From Candidatus Zhuqueibacterota bacterium (lineage in GTDB: Bacteria; Zhuqueibacterota; Zhuqueibacteria; Oceanimicrobiales; Oceanimicrobiaceae), in NCBI GenBank assembly GCA_029262005.1, contig JAJDAG010000008.1:1-64000 (forward strand): 64,000 nucleotides of DNA, given 5' to 3'. Under the pieces are notes generated by a model, which saw nothing but the letters and a program-made list of their open reading frames with translations, was not told the DNA's origin and ran no database searches. How positions within the stretch are numbered: position 1 is the first letter of the stretch; each line of letters opens with the position of its first letter. Shown in pieces: positions 25,328 through 34,999 of the stretch. A program made the translations under genes and the position numbers.

Positions 25328-26938
25328 TTAGTAAATATCCCATTCGCCGTTCAGATAATAATGATGAACCGCCAAATCTATTTCATCGTTAACTTTTATA
25401 TCGTCAAGCTGTTCAAAGTAGCCTTTGCCAAAATGCAGCATACTCACCATGGCATCTTTGTTGATAAACCGTGTCTCCACATTGGAAAAAGTGAGTTTTA
25501 TCGCTTGCTCCCTTAATTTATTGGAAGAAATCTCTTTTGCTTTCATTCCCAGAACCCAGCCCCACTCACCCATGGTTGGAACGTGATTGTGGTATGCAAT
25601 TGCCGGTATACCGGCAGCGCGCATGGATTTCAGGATAGACAAAAATGCATCCCGGCTGAAGAACGGGCTGGTTGCCTGCGTAACAACAACACCTCCATTA
25701 CCCAGGTGACGGCAAATGAGCGCATAAAACTGACGTGTGTAAAGACGCGCAAGACCCACGGTTTTGGGATCAGGCAAATCGATAAGAATAACATCGTAAA
25801 GTCGCGTATCTTTTTTCAAATAAATGTAAGCATCTAAATTGACGACTTCCACACGTGAATCGTTCAAAGCACCTTTGTTCAACTCAAGAAAAACAGCGTG
25901 GCTCGTCCCAAGATGGGTCATGGCGGGATCGAGGTCAACAACTGTTACCTGTTCAATATCCGGATATTTCAACAGTTCGCGCACGGCCAAACCATCCCCA
26001 CCACCAAGAACCAGAATATTGCGATGCGACGCACTTAAGCCAATAGCCGGATGCACCAACGGCTCGTGGTAACGCTCTTCATCGTAACTACTAAATTGTT
26101 CATTGCCGTTGAGATAAAGCCAATAATTGTCCTTCCATTGCGTCATCACGATACGCTGATAGGGTGTTTGCTCTGTGTAGATAATCTGGTCACGATATTT
26201 TTGCTGCTCACCGTACAAAATAATCGGCTTTGCCGCTACAGCAAGTATGCCAATCAAAACCGGAACCAGAATAAAACCAACCGTGAGAGAAAATTTATTT
26301 TTGAGGAGTGAATGGTATTTCAGGAACAACGCAGATGCTACCAGGAAATTGATACTGCCAAGGACAATGGGCGTGTAAGTGAGCCCAAGCCGCGGCAGTG
26401 CAAAAAAGGCAAAGAACAATCCGCCAACGAGCGCGCCATAATAATCGTGCTCCATCACAGAACTGATATTGACCCGCAATTCTTCAAATGTGTTGTTCAG
26501 CCGGGTGGCAAGTGGAATTTCAATGCCAATCAAAATGCCTATTGCTATTGAAAGCCCATAGATGATCGGCGCGATATTGAGAATGTAAGCGCTGAGAAAA
26601 TAGGCCAAAGCAGCGCTCAAAGCACACAAAAGCGAAAGTGTAAATTCAACCAGAACAAAAACATCGAGCACCGGTCCGCGCACAGACTTACTGATGCGGC
26701 TACCAATCCCCATAGCGAACAACATAAATGTGAGCGTCAACGTCCACTGTAATACAGCATTGCCAAGCAAATAGCTGGCTAAGGTTGACAGCACATATTC
26801 AGCCACAATGCCGGCCAGGCCGGTGGCAAAAATACAAGCTTTGAGGACGAAACTCTGGCTCAGTTGTTTCGGGCCTGATTTGCTTAAAGTCGCACCGGGT
26901 TCAGAGGAAATATTTGTTTGCGTATTTGCTTCAGGCAT
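25328..26938 (-). CDS. Membrane-bound spermidine synthase-like protein
   Basis: A 536-residue protein with about seven N-terminal membrane helices (to about residue 230) and a C-terminal aminopropyltransferase/methyltransferase-fold domain. The latter shows LVLGGGDGLAVRELL, VVDLDPAMTHL and DLPDPKTVGLARLYT, the patterns of polyamine synthases. It would transfer aminopropyl groups at the membrane, or act on another substrate. The start chosen is ATG 26938; the upstream in-frame extension to 27058 is low-complexity and unlike the family. This long, membrane-fused form is a regular member of PspA clusters in many bacteria. Confidence 0.85.
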   Translation of the reverse strand: MPEANTQTNISSEPGATLSKSGPKQLSQSFVLKACIFATGLAGIVAEYVLSTLASYLLGNAVLQWTLTLTFMLFAMGIGSRISKSVRGPVLDVFVLVEFTLSLLCALSAALAYFLSAYILNIAPIIYGLSIAIGILIGIEIPLATRLNNTFEELRVNISSVMEHDYYGALVGGLFFAFFALPRLGLTYTPIVLGSINFLVASALFLKYHSLLKNKFSLTVGFILVPVLIGILAVAAKPIILYGEQQKYRDQIIYTEQTPYQRIVMTQWKDNYWLYLNGNEQFSSYDEERYHEPLVHPAIGLSASHRNILVLGGGDGLAVRELLKYPDIEQVTVVDLDPAMTHLGTSHAVFLELNKGALNDSRVEVVNLDAYIYLKKDTRLYDVILIDLPDPKTVGLARLYTRQFYALICRHLGNGGVVVTQATSPFFSRDAFLSILKSMRAAGIPAIAYHNHVPTMGEWGWVLGMKAKEISSNKLREQAIKLTFSNVETRFINKDAMVSMLHFGKGYFEQLDDIKVNDEIDLAVHHYYLNGEWDIY

Positions 26939-27180
26939 GAAAAAAATTATGAAATTAAATTGGCCCGTCTTTATCGCCTCGTCTAACGAGGACGGGCTAA
27001 AACTGAAACAGGATGTGGTCAAAAGAGAAGGTGCATTCAATAAATAGTCGCTGAGCACCTAAAGAGCCACTCGCAATTGCTTATATCTCGCAGGGAACTC
27101 ATTTTACTTTTTCGCTGTCCTGTCCGGCAAACGGCAGTGCTCCAGTCAATCAAAAAAAGCGATTTAATCTGTACGAGTTC

Positions 27181-28026
27181 TTACACTACCCAGCCAAGCA
27201 GCATCGACGCGGCAATATAGGCAAATGCTTCAATGGCGCCGGCACCAATATTCGGTGTATCCTGCTGTACCAACTCTTTGGTAAGGCTTTCCCCGGGAAG
27301 CAAAAGCATATCTGCCAAAAGTCGCAACACGGGCATTAAGATCAAACCAAATAACACAAACCCGCCAAACTGGACGAGGTTAACTTGCCAGGAAATAAAA
27401 TCACCAGCCATGCCAATGCGGATGACATTGCCAATCGCTATCAACATGCCGGCAAACGCAACTCCCACGGCGACATTGTCTTTTTCAATTTCATCGTGAA
27501 CATCGAACGGCGTAATGGCATTGTAAACGAAACTTGCGACCACAAGCACCGCCTGCCCAATAATCCAGAAAGCGGCTGCGGTCATAAGATCGCCACCCTC
27601 TCCGGAAACAGCGCCATAAATAATCAAGCCAACTGCGATGTGGTTGGCTGCCTCAACAACACCGGTGCCGGCATTGCGATCATCAATAATTTCTTTGACG
27701 TTATCGAACTTATAGAGGATGATTTTGTCGTTGACAAAGGAGGAAAAATTCAACAAAAAGATCGCCGCAAGGCCGTAAAACAGAATATCAAAAACGTCGT
27801 CAACCCAGTAGGTCGAAGGTCCTTCCAGCACACCGCCGAGAGCAAAGACAAGCCCTAAATAATAACCAACCACTGCAATTGCAACTGCAAAATTATCCCT
27901 TTTTACTAATTGTTCTTTCAGGTCAAACCGCTTGTTCACACGGTCATAAACAACCTTGCCGATTAAGAACATGACAAAAACAGAAACCAAATAAATTAAT
28001 GACGTCACCACCTGGTCGAGCGTCAT
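27181..28026 (-). CDS. DUF350-repeat membrane protein
   Basis: A 281-residue inner-membrane protein with two DUF350 units, each about 130 residues with four hydrophobic helices (LIYLVSVFVMFLIGKVVYD, then VEAANHIAVGLIIYG). Acidic and asparagine residues between helices are repeated in both halves (KRDNFAVAIAV, EKDNVAVGVAF). ATG 28026 is chosen because GGAGGG lies four bases before it, in an upstream in-frame codon stretch. DUF350 genes occur beside PspA, DUF4178 and spermidine synthase-like genes, as here. A transport or membrane-stabilising role is only a guess from the context. Confidence 0.85.
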   Translation of the reverse strand: MTLDQVVTSLIYLVSVFVMFLIGKVVYDRVNKRFDLKEQLVKRDNFAVAIAVVGYYLGLVFALGGVLEGPSTYWVDDVFDILFYGLAAIFLLNFSSFVNDKIILYKFDNVKEIIDDRNAGTGVVEAANHIAVGLIIYGAVSGEGGDLMTAAAFWIIGQAVLVVASFVYNAITPFDVHDEIEKDNVAVGVAFAGMLIAIGNVIRIGMAGDFISWQVNLVQFGGFVLFGLILMPVLRLLADMLLLPGESLTKELVQQDTPNIGAGAIEAFAYIAASMLLGWVV

Positions 28027-28169
28027 GGCACCCTCCATATTTATTCTGATTAGATCCTGGCGCGGCATACCCCGCATAATGCGTGGAAATTAAAACCGCG
28101 AAGTAAAATGCTCAACTCATAGCACCCTAAATGTAATGCAGAAACGCCTGTTCAAAAAACAGTCAGTCC

Positions 28170-28886
28170 CTATTTTCCAAATCCGCCACTGCGTCGACTC
28201 CTGAAACCGCTCATGCGGCTTCGTCGAGTCCGGTTCTTCACTCTTTGACTAAAACGCGACTTGCGAGCAGCATCTCTCTGTGTTTTTCTTTGATAAAAGT
28301 TTGGGTTGCTGCGTTTGGTGTAGCTACCACTGGTGCCATACTGACGATTGTTCCCATAATAGGGGCGCCCACTATGGCGAGAATCTCGATAGGTGTTCCA
28401 ATGCGAAGAATAAATCGGACCACGCATCATACCAAACATGCTGCTGAAAAACGCATACTTACCATAAAATGACCAAAAAGAATTTCCAGACGAATCTTGC
28501 CGCCATTGACCGTAACGCGAATCCCCGACATATTGGTAGCCCGGTGGGTAACGATCCTCTGAAATCTCATTGTCTTTAGATTTTGACACCAGCACCATAC
28601 CAAGATAGTCTTGATGTTTTTCGAAATCATCGCGTTCGACCCGGTACCAATCTGTAATGGCACTCTGGTAAGTCAGTGAATCGCCCGCACTCTGCTTTTC
28701 GCCATAAACCACTTTGTAGCGATGATAAAAATCCTTGAAAAAATTTCCATCCTCTTTCATGTCAGCGAGCACAATGGAAAATTCCGGATATTTGTTCAGG
28801 TCTTTTTGCAGACGATTCAACGGTGTGTTTGCCCCGCAGGATAGCAGAAACAAAGCCGCAATTGTCAAACTACATTTTTTGAGCAT
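28170..28886 (-). CDS. Lipoprotein with Arg/Ser/Gly-rich C-terminus, PspA cluster
   Basis: A 238-residue protein with a lipobox (FLLSCG, Cys17). Residues of about 25-110 form a moderately hydrophilic domain; after it come a short aromatic stretch (FWSFYGKYAFFSSMF) and a 90-residue tail rich in Arg, Ser, Gly, Tyr and Asn that ends in RSRRSGGFGK. I do not recognise the family. Its position and layout recall the lipoproteins (such as DUF4247) that go with DUF4178 and spermidine synthase genes in other PspA clusters, but this is a comparison of form, not of sequence. The tail is very basic and could bind anionic lipid or polymer. Confidence 0.65.
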   Translation of the reverse strand: MLKKCSLTIAALFLLSCGANTPLNRLQKDLNKYPEFSIVLADMKEDGNFFKDFYHRYKVVYGEKQSAGDSLTYQSAITDWYRVERDDFEKHQDYLGMVLVSKSKDNEISEDRYPPGYQYVGDSRYGQWRQDSSGNSFWSFYGKYAFFSSMFGMMRGPIYSSHWNTYRDSRHSGRPYYGNNRQYGTSGSYTKRSNPNFYQRKTQRDAARKSRFSQRVKNRTRRSRMSGFRSRRSGGFGK

Positions 28887-28943
28887 AGTACCTTTTTCTC
28901 CAAATTAGTGGCAAAAGTAACCTGTTCCTTGCACTTCTTTCTT

Positions 28944-29486
28944 CTAGACACTGCCCGGTAAGATATTCGTGAATTCATATTCTTCTACGTAAATTCCTGA
29001 AGAAGATTCAAATTCTGTTTCGCCCCACTGCTCAATGGTCACAAAACTCTCGTCCTCTTCATCAATGAAATCCCAGTAAACAAACTCGGTCGGCTTCTGG
29101 CCCTCTTTGTGCATCCGCCCTGAACCAGATTCATCAAGATAGTAGGTCTTATCCTTGCAGACGATCTGATTTGGCGGATCATCATTTTCAATTATATGTT
29201 TGCGAACATCACCATCGATCGCACCAATGGGCAGTTTCTTGTAACTTTTCCAGGTAACTTCATCATCTTCAGATCGGCCAAGGTATAGAATTTCCCGGCC
29301 ACTGCTGAGCTCCCATTCCTGAGTGATACAGCCCTCACCATAATCATAATGGTAGGCATCGGTAACCTCCCAGGTTTTGAGATCATAGTCCAGCATATAA
29401 CCGATTTTCAATTTTGACAGCACGAGATCCGCAATCGGATCAAACTCGTCGTCATCTTTTTTTCGAAAAAGGTCTTTGAGGCTCAT
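28944..29486 (-). CDS. DUF4178-domain protein
   Basis: A 180-residue cytoplasmic protein with the DUF4178 pattern YDLKTWEVTDAYHYDYGEG, EWELSSGREILYLG and DDEVTWK. The function of this domain is unknown; it occurs with PspA, DUF350 and polyamine synthase-like genes, as it does here. ATG 29486 is chosen for the AAGGAA seven bases upstream; the 27 residues before it in the same frame look like a random hydrophobic stretch. It is the first gene of the eight-gene cluster on the minus strand and is separated by 107 bases from the upstream permease gene, where a promoter could lie. Confidence 0.85.
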   Translation of the reverse strand: MSLKDLFRKKDDDEFDPIADLVLSKLKIGYMLDYDLKTWEVTDAYHYDYGEGCITQEWELSSGREILYLGRSEDDEVTWKSYKKLPIGAIDGDVRKHIIENDDPPNQIVCKDKTYYLDESGSGRMHKEGQKPTEFVYWDFIDEEDESFVTIEQWGETEFESSSGIYVEEYEFTNILPGSV

Positions 29487-29593
29487 AATTCCTTCCCTCT
29501 TTCCCACCGCGTAGATATCATTTGCAAATCCGTAAATTAACGCAAACCAACAGCAGCCAAATAACAAAATTCAATCCGGTACTCTGATGACCG

Positions 29594-30721
29594 TCAGTCA
29601 AAAATGCGATAGCTCTTCAACCCCCAGCTCAATTCCTGTGTTGTTACTTTTACAATGCTGGCCGTTGGCACAGCCAGCAGCATTCCAAAAATGCCAAGAA
29701 GGTGCCCGCCAATCAGAATAACAACAATGATGGTCAAAGGGTGTAGTTCAACGCTTTTTGAAACGATAAATGGCGACACAAAAACATTTTCAAAAAGCTG
29801 AATACTGGCAAAAGCAACGATGACAGCTACGATGGCGCCGAACTCTCCTGTATCCAAAAATGCAAGCACAATGGCCGGCAATGCGCCAACAAGGGGGCCG
29901 AAGTATGGAATCATGTTGGCCAGTCCGGCAAGAGTGCCGATGAAAAAGTAGTAACGAATTTCCAGAAGGTAAAGGGCAAAAATACTGAGAGAGCCAACAA
30001 TCAAGGCCACCAGGAGTTGACCGCGAATATAACGGCCGAGCTGCGCATTTATTTTATGTACGATTATCAAGGCCATTTCAAAATAACGATTGGGAACCCA
30101 ACTGATGAGTGTCTTTTTAATGCGCCGACCGTCTTTGAGAAAAAAGAAAGTGATAAAGGCCAACATGATCATCGAAACCACAGCCGACAAAACATCAACA
30201 ACAACTGTAAAGCTCTGCTTCAAAACGTCATTGACTTTTTTTGTAATTTCTGCTTGAACCGTCGGGCTGGACAGAAAAGGAATGCTATCACCGATTTTTT
30301 CCCGCACTTTCTGCATCACATCGACCGGAGACTGCTCATCAATACCGGCACTGATTTCATGTAACTCATGCGAAATAATGGGTGCGAGAAATTTAAAGCC
30401 CGCAATCGCTAAAAACACAATTACAGCAAAAACCAATATCGATGCGAGCCCCCGGTTGATCCCCCGATTTTCACAAAAATCGACAACCGGCGATAAGATT
30501 AATGACAAAAATATGGCCGTAACCAAAATTGACAGGACTGAATGCAAAGCAGGAAGAAGTGTAAGCACCCAGAAAAAGACCATGGCCATCAAGGCCCAGA
30601 GCGCTATTTTCCTAACAGCATACGCCGGCAATTTCAAAGTCAGGGTTTGGTGTGAATTATTCAAGGAATCAGGTCCATTTTCCTTAATGGGGTTCGCACA
30701 CAAGGCGCTGTTTTTTGTCAA
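29594..30721 (-). CDS. AI-2E/PerM-family permease
   Basis: A 375-residue inner-membrane protein of the AI-2 exporter/PerM family, with about eight hydrophobic segments and the family motif NMIPYFGPLVGALPAIVL in the second half. Members export autoinducer-2 or act as Na+/H+ antiporters; the substrate is unknown here. The likely start is TTG at 30721, overlapping the stop of the cyclic-nucleotide-binding gene by four bases, though no clear ribosome binding site is visible, so a later start within the first 20 codons is possible. Confidence 0.88.
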   Translation of the reverse strand: MTKNSALCANPIKENGPDSLNNSHQTLTLKLPAYAVRKIALWALMAMVFFWVLTLLPALHSVLSILVTAIFLSLILSPVVDFCENRGINRGLASILVFAVIVFLAIAGFKFLAPIISHELHEISAGIDEQSPVDVMQKVREKIGDSIPFLSSPTVQAEITKKVNDVLKQSFTVVVDVLSAVVSMIMLAFITFFFLKDGRRIKKTLISWVPNRYFEMALIIVHKINAQLGRYIRGQLLVALIVGSLSIFALYLLEIRYYFFIGTLAGLANMIPYFGPLVGALPAIVLAFLDTGEFGAIVAVIVAFASIQLFENVFVSPFIVSKSVELHPLTIIVVILIGGHLLGIFGMLLAVPTASIVKVTTQELSWGLKSYRIFD

Positions 30722-31293
30722 GTAATTACTTTGGAATCATCAAGTCGTGCCCAAACGGACTGCAATTCTTCGTTGGTGTGTTTCAGACGTTCACCGATCA
30801 GTTGCGCAAGTTTGAACAACAATTTATTGCCAAGCCTGGGCCGGCGTTCAATCAACTCAAGTAGATCCGGCCGGAAAAGCCCAAGGATATCTGACTCCTG
30901 TTTTGCAACAGCAGAAGCAGACCGGGGTGACTCATCAAGCAATGCAAGCTCGCCAAAAAACTCGCCACGCCTTAACTCAGCCAACTGCTCTCTCAGGGTT
31001 TCGGTCTTGTTTTTGAAGATAGAGATTTCCCCCTGCTGCACGATGTACATGCCTACACCGGGTTCGCCTTCATGAAACACAATCTCCGCTTCCCGGTAAC
31101 GACGCCGATGTATGATCCTGACAAATTCTTTTAATTCTGACTTGCTCATTTCAGTGAACAATGGAACTTTCCGCAAAGTCGCCAGCATCGTCTGTTCCTG
31201 ACCGTTTTCTTTCCTGAATACGTTGCCCCAAAGCGCATCGCCCACTTTGAAATTGAATGTTGAGTTGTTTTGCTTACTTTTTTTGCCTGGCAT
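30718..31293 (-). CDS. Cyclic nucleotide-binding domain protein
   Basis: A 191-residue protein with a CRP-type cyclic nucleotide-binding domain (about residues 40-155). The phosphate-binding cassette RRGEFFGELALLDESPRSASAVA carries the Gly-Glu and Arg residues that hold cAMP or cGMP in the family. No DNA-binding helix-turn-helix follows, so it is a stand-alone sensor domain that may act on a partner, perhaps the PerM-family protein whose gene overlaps it. ATG 31293 is preferred over a non-ATG codon four residues upstream. Confidence 0.82.
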   Translation of the reverse strand: MPGKKSKQNNSTFNFKVGDALWGNVFRKENGQEQTMLATLRKVPLFTEMSKSELKEFVRIIHRRRYREAEIVFHEGEPGVGMYIVQQGEISIFKNKTETLREQLAELRRGEFFGELALLDESPRSASAVAKQESDILGLFRPDLLELIERRPRLGNKLLFKLAQLIGERLKHTNEELQSVWARLDDSKVIT

Positions 31294-31370
31294 CAAAACA
31301 CACAATTGATTTTTATTCTGAGAAGCGCAATATAGCTATCCACAAATCATTAATCAAGGTCAATTTCCGG

Positions 31371-32642
31371 CTAAAAAGCCAACCTTTCATGCTGGGTCAA
31401 TTCATACACTTTGCGCAGGACGGCTTCATCACCCGCAGACATTTCGACATTTCGCCTTGCCATCACCCTTTTGGCAGTGCCCAGCGCCCTGTCAAAGTCA
31501 TGCACCTTCAAGCTCTCGCTGCCACCCCACGAAAAAGAGGATAAAAACAAGGGCGGAAAGAAAGGGCCGAACACATTGGACATCACCCCAACAACCGAGC
31601 CGGTGTTAAATGATGTGTGAATGGCCGTTTTCGAGTGATCTCCCATAAACAACCCCACAAACATACTGCCGCTATCCACTTTTTCACCATTAATAGCGAC
31701 TTGTACCGAAGCATAATTATTTTTTAAATCGCTATTATTTGTTGCTGCGCCAAGATTAACCCATTGGCCAAGATAGGCATGGCCCAAAAATCCATCATGC
31801 TGCTTGTTGCTGAAAGAATGAATGATGGATTCGGCCACTTCTCCTCCTACTTTGCACATTTCGCCAATGGAGGTGCCTTTATAAATCTTAGAGCCGATTT
31901 TGACAACAGAATTATCTCCAACATAAACCGGTCCCGCGATAACCGAATTGGACATAACCGTTACATTGCGACCAATGTAAATCGGACCGAACTCCGCATC
32001 TAAAACGACCCCAGGGTGTATTTTTGAGTTTGTGTCAATATAAATTTTTTGTCTGTTTAACAAAGTCACTGACGCGTGGATTTGTCCGTGTATTTCCCCT
32101 CCCTTAGCCAGAAAGGAAAAATCGCTGACAATTTCTGCAGAATTCTGATTGACCAAATCCCACGGGTACGATATGAAACCGGCATCAACTTCAATACGCT
32201 CTACTTCAGAGAACGTCGGAGAATTAAAGTCAAGCAAACGCCCAAGTTCTACTTTGCGGCTTTTTTCCTTTTTAAGAAAAGCGGCAACAATTTCATCGCC
32301 ACAAAAATAAATGCACTCACTATCGGTGCCAATAATTTTATTGCGCAGGGCTGAGTTAATCAGAACGCGTCCATTGAAAAACAGACATGCGTCACTATTA
32401 ATTTTGTTCACAAGCACGCCAGGGTTTTGCTCCGAAATTGTTGCAGCAAGATAGTCGCGACAGTGCAGACTGACTGACGCAGTGGGGAAATTTTTCAGCA
32501 GTTTTTCTTTCAGGGAAGAGAGCCCGCAGCGCAACTCATAAACTGGCCGGGTTAACGCCAAAGGGTTAAGCTGAGAGGCTTTCGTGTCTTCAAAAATACA
32601 AATGGTATCAAAGCGGCATGGATTTGCGGTTGTTGCATTCAT
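31371..32642 (-). CDS. GlmU-like sugar nucleotidyltransferase/acetyltransferase (alternative bacterial GlmU)
   Basis: A 423-residue protein of the Bacteroidetes-type alternative GlmU family. The N-terminal half (about 1-190) begins with ICIFEDTKASQLNPLALTRPVY, typical of these divergent nucleotidyltransferases, and the C-terminal half is a left-handed beta helix with hexapeptide repeats (GPIYIGRNVTVMSNSVIAGP). It probably makes UDP-N-acetylglucosamine from glucosamine 1-phosphate for the cell wall and lipopolysaccharide. It lies near the AnmK gene of cell-wall recycling on the same strand. Confidence 0.85.
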   Translation of the reverse strand: MNATTANPCRFDTICIFEDTKASQLNPLALTRPVYELRCGLSSLKEKLLKNFPTASVSLHCRDYLAATISEQNPGVLVNKINSDACLFFNGRVLINSALRNKIIGTDSECIYFCGDEIVAAFLKKEKSRKVELGRLLDFNSPTFSEVERIEVDAGFISYPWDLVNQNSAEIVSDFSFLAKGGEIHGQIHASVTLLNRQKIYIDTNSKIHPGVVLDAEFGPIYIGRNVTVMSNSVIAGPVYVGDNSVVKIGSKIYKGTSIGEMCKVGGEVAESIIHSFSNKQHDGFLGHAYLGQWVNLGAATNNSDLKNNYASVQVAINGEKVDSGSMFVGLFMGDHSKTAIHTSFNTGSVVGVMSNVFGPFFPPLFLSSFSWGGSESLKVHDFDRALGTAKRVMARRNVEMSAGDEAVLRKVYELTQHERLAF

Positions 32643-32732
32643 AGAATAAACTTCCGGTCTACACTATTTTTGTGTTAAAAGTAAACTCAGCTTCCTCGGT
32701 AAACCCTGTGTCTTTTTTATGCAGCACTCAGG

Positions 32733-33917
32733 CTAAAAACAGAGCTTTCCCAAAATCGTTGCACCGCTAGCCCCGGTTGCCGAGGGCACATTTCCGGAAT
32801 TTCCAGAAAGCGTTTCATTGGCCAAAACAGCAAAACAAATGGCTTCCTTGGCGTCGGATGACAAACCAAAAACATCGGTTGTTTTTGTAACTGCAGGTGC
32901 CAGTTCGGCCTCAAACCGGTTCATCAAATAGCGGTTGTGCGTGCCGCCGCCACTGATAATGAATTCATCAACAAGCAGGTCCGGCGCAACATCTCGTCGA
33001 TAAGCTTCGGCCAGACTGCGCACTGTGAACTCCGAGGCGGATGCAATAATATCATTTTTCTGCATATTTAGTCGTTTTGCTTCCTGTAAAAACGATTGCG
33101 CAAACTCAGAACCAAACGCCTCCCTGCCGGTAGATTTAGGCGGCAGGATCTCAAGATAAGGGTGCTTCATCGCAAAGTCAAGCAACTCAGGGGAGACATT
33201 GCCCTGCAAAGCTATTTCGCCACCGAAATCATAAGGAATGGCGAATAGCATCTGCATTAGCCAATCAATAAGCATGTTTCCCGGCCCGGTGTCGTAAGCA
33301 TGCACATCGTCAATGCTGCCTGCCGCTTTAAGCAAAGTAAAATTGCTAATGCCGCCAACGTTAACCAGTGCCCGATTTTTTTCTTCTGAGCGAAAAATGA
33401 GAAAATCAAAATACGGCACCAACGGTGCACCCTGTCCCTGCAAAGCCAGATCTGCGGGGCGGAAATCCGCCACAGTCAAAATTCCGGTTCGCTTGCAAAT
33501 AACGGACGCTTCTCCAATTTGCAAAGTCGCACGAATATCGATGCCAAACATTTTCTCACTCTCTGGCAAGTGATGAATCGTCTGCCCGTGCGACCCAATA
33601 AAATCAACTTTCTCAGGATCTACTTCAGCGGCCTCAAGCAAAGCAAGCGAGGCTTGTGCGAATAATTCGCCAACAAGCACATTCATTCGACAAATTGTTT
33701 CAACGTTGCCACCGCCCGGTTTTGATATTTCCAAAAGCTGCTCGCGCAGGCCGGCCGGGTAGGCATGGTTGATGAAATGTAGCAGCTCGACTTGCGTTTG
33801 CAGACCGCAGCCCTGAATCTTAACCAATGCCGCATCAATGCCATCTACTGAAGTTCCGGACATCAGGCCAATGCCCAGCCTTGTCGATTTAGATTGGAGG
33901 TTTAGCAATCTGTGCAT
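32733..33917 (-). CDS. anmK: Anhydro-N-acetylmuramic acid kinase
   Basis: Converts anhydro-N-acetylmuramic acid from recycled peptidoglycan to N-acetylmuramic acid 6-phosphate in the cytoplasm. The 394-residue length fits the family. Diagnostic motifs are GLMSGTSVDGIDAALVKI at the N-terminus, GSHGQTIHH, NVGGISNFTLL, AYDTGPGNMLIDWLM and SGGGTHNRYLM. It is followed upstream in the transcript by the TIM-barrel-like gene at 33974 with a 56-base gap. The other recycling genes (murQ, ampG) are not in this window. Confidence 0.95.
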   Translation of the reverse strand: MHRLLNLQSKSTRLGIGLMSGTSVDGIDAALVKIQGCGLQTQVELLHFINHAYPAGLREQLLEISKPGGGNVETICRMNVLVGELFAQASLALLEAAEVDPEKVDFIGSHGQTIHHLPESEKMFGIDIRATLQIGEASVICKRTGILTVADFRPADLALQGQGAPLVPYFDFLIFRSEEKNRALVNVGGISNFTLLKAAGSIDDVHAYDTGPGNMLIDWLMQMLFAIPYDFGGEIALQGNVSPELLDFAMKHPYLEILPPKSTGREAFGSEFAQSFLQEAKRLNMQKNDIIASASEFTVRSLAEAYRRDVAPDLLVDEFIISGGGTHNRYLMNRFEAELAPAVTKTTDVFGLSSDAKEAICFAVLANETLSGNSGNVPSATGASGATILGKLCF

Positions 33918-33973
33918 ATCAGTTTGCGGCTTCTTCTTTAAAAAACTGTAAAGTTACCCCGGATGCTCGTGCC

Positions 33974-34999
33974 TCAGAATGGCGAAGGTGTTTCTCCTCG
34001 CAGGATTTGTCCGTAAATCTCACCGAGCACATCCCACACCTTTTGTGGGTTATCGCTGCGATTGTAAGACATAAAAGCATTGCCATAATAACTCCATGCA
34101 GCGAGATTGCGCACGCCTGCTTCATAGGCAACAGCAGCAGCCTGACGCAATTCATCCTCACGGCCGGCTGTTATTTTGTAAGCTTGAATCCACATTTGTG
34201 GCTCCTTGCCGAATTGGTTGCACAGCTCAATCACATCACGTGAAAAGGCACCCACAAATGTTTCGACATCTTTATTAAAAAACATCCAGTACGGATCAGT
34301 CCCAAAAATATCAAGCGTCGGAATGGCAACAACACGCGACCAATCTGACATGCCTATGGTTGTATCCCTGAAAGGTAACATGCAAACGGCATTTTTCATA
34401 CCCGCGGCCTGTGACGATTCACACAGTTCGTTAAGGAACTCAATAACGCTATCTTCTCTGAAAGCAATAATTGTTTTTTTGTCAGCTTCAAAAATGTGCC
34501 CATCATGTGACTTCTGGAATTTTTGATCGCATGCCGGGCAGCGACAGTACCAAACATCATATCTGTGTTTTTCTTTTATATCGATAAAAAAATGCGGCTC
34601 ATCCCAAAACAGAACATCCGCACCCATTTCAGCCGCATCCTCGATCCAGGTTTGCATGAAGGCGCGAAAATCAGGGTGGTTAAAACAGACCGCCGGCGCA
34701 ACCTCACCATCAGGAAGTATCTGGCAGGTCCTTAGATTTTTCAAAGCAAAACTGCTATAGGTCTCACCACCAAAAACGCGCCCAACACCCCAGGGGTCCA
34801 GATAAACCTCCAGGCCGGCATCCTTTGTAATTGCCACCATCTCAGCAATTGTGTCTTTGTAGAATTGTTGATCATTTTCAGAATATGTGTGAACCACAAA
34901 AGTGCAATTGTGCGACTTAACTTCATCCAGATCCGTAACAAAGTGCCGTGGAATACGGTTACCAAAATAACTAATACCGGTTTTGGTGGAAGTCCTCAT
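33974..34999 (-). CDS. Putative TIM-barrel glycoside hydrolase-like protein, function unknown
   Basis: A 341-residue protein without a signal peptide. The pattern of strands ending in acidic residues (VYLDPWGVGRVFGGE, ADVLFWDEPHFF, DIFGTDPYWMFF) suggests a TIM barrel like those of glycoside hydrolases, with Asp and Glu at strand ends. A CRCPAC motif near residue 180 could bind a metal or be structural. I cannot name a family. Its ATG abuts the stop of the gene at 35000 with no gap, and anmK follows 56 bases later, so a role in sugar or cell-wall metabolism is plausible. Confidence 0.6.
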   Translation of the reverse strand: MRTSTKTGISYFGNRIPRHFVTDLDEVKSHNCTFVVHTYSENDQQFYKDTIAEMVAITKDAGLEVYLDPWGVGRVFGGETYSSFALKNLRTCQILPDGEVAPAVCFNHPDFRAFMQTWIEDAAEMGADVLFWDEPHFFIDIKEKHRYDVWYCRCPACDQKFQKSHDGHIFEADKKTIIAFREDSVIEFLNELCESSQAAGMKNAVCMLPFRDTTIGMSDWSRVVAIPTLDIFGTDPYWMFFNKDVETFVGAFSRDVIELCNQFGKEPQMWIQAYKITAGREDELRQAAAVAYEAGVRNLAAWSYYGNAFMSYNRSDNPQKVWDVLGEIYGQILRGETPSPF

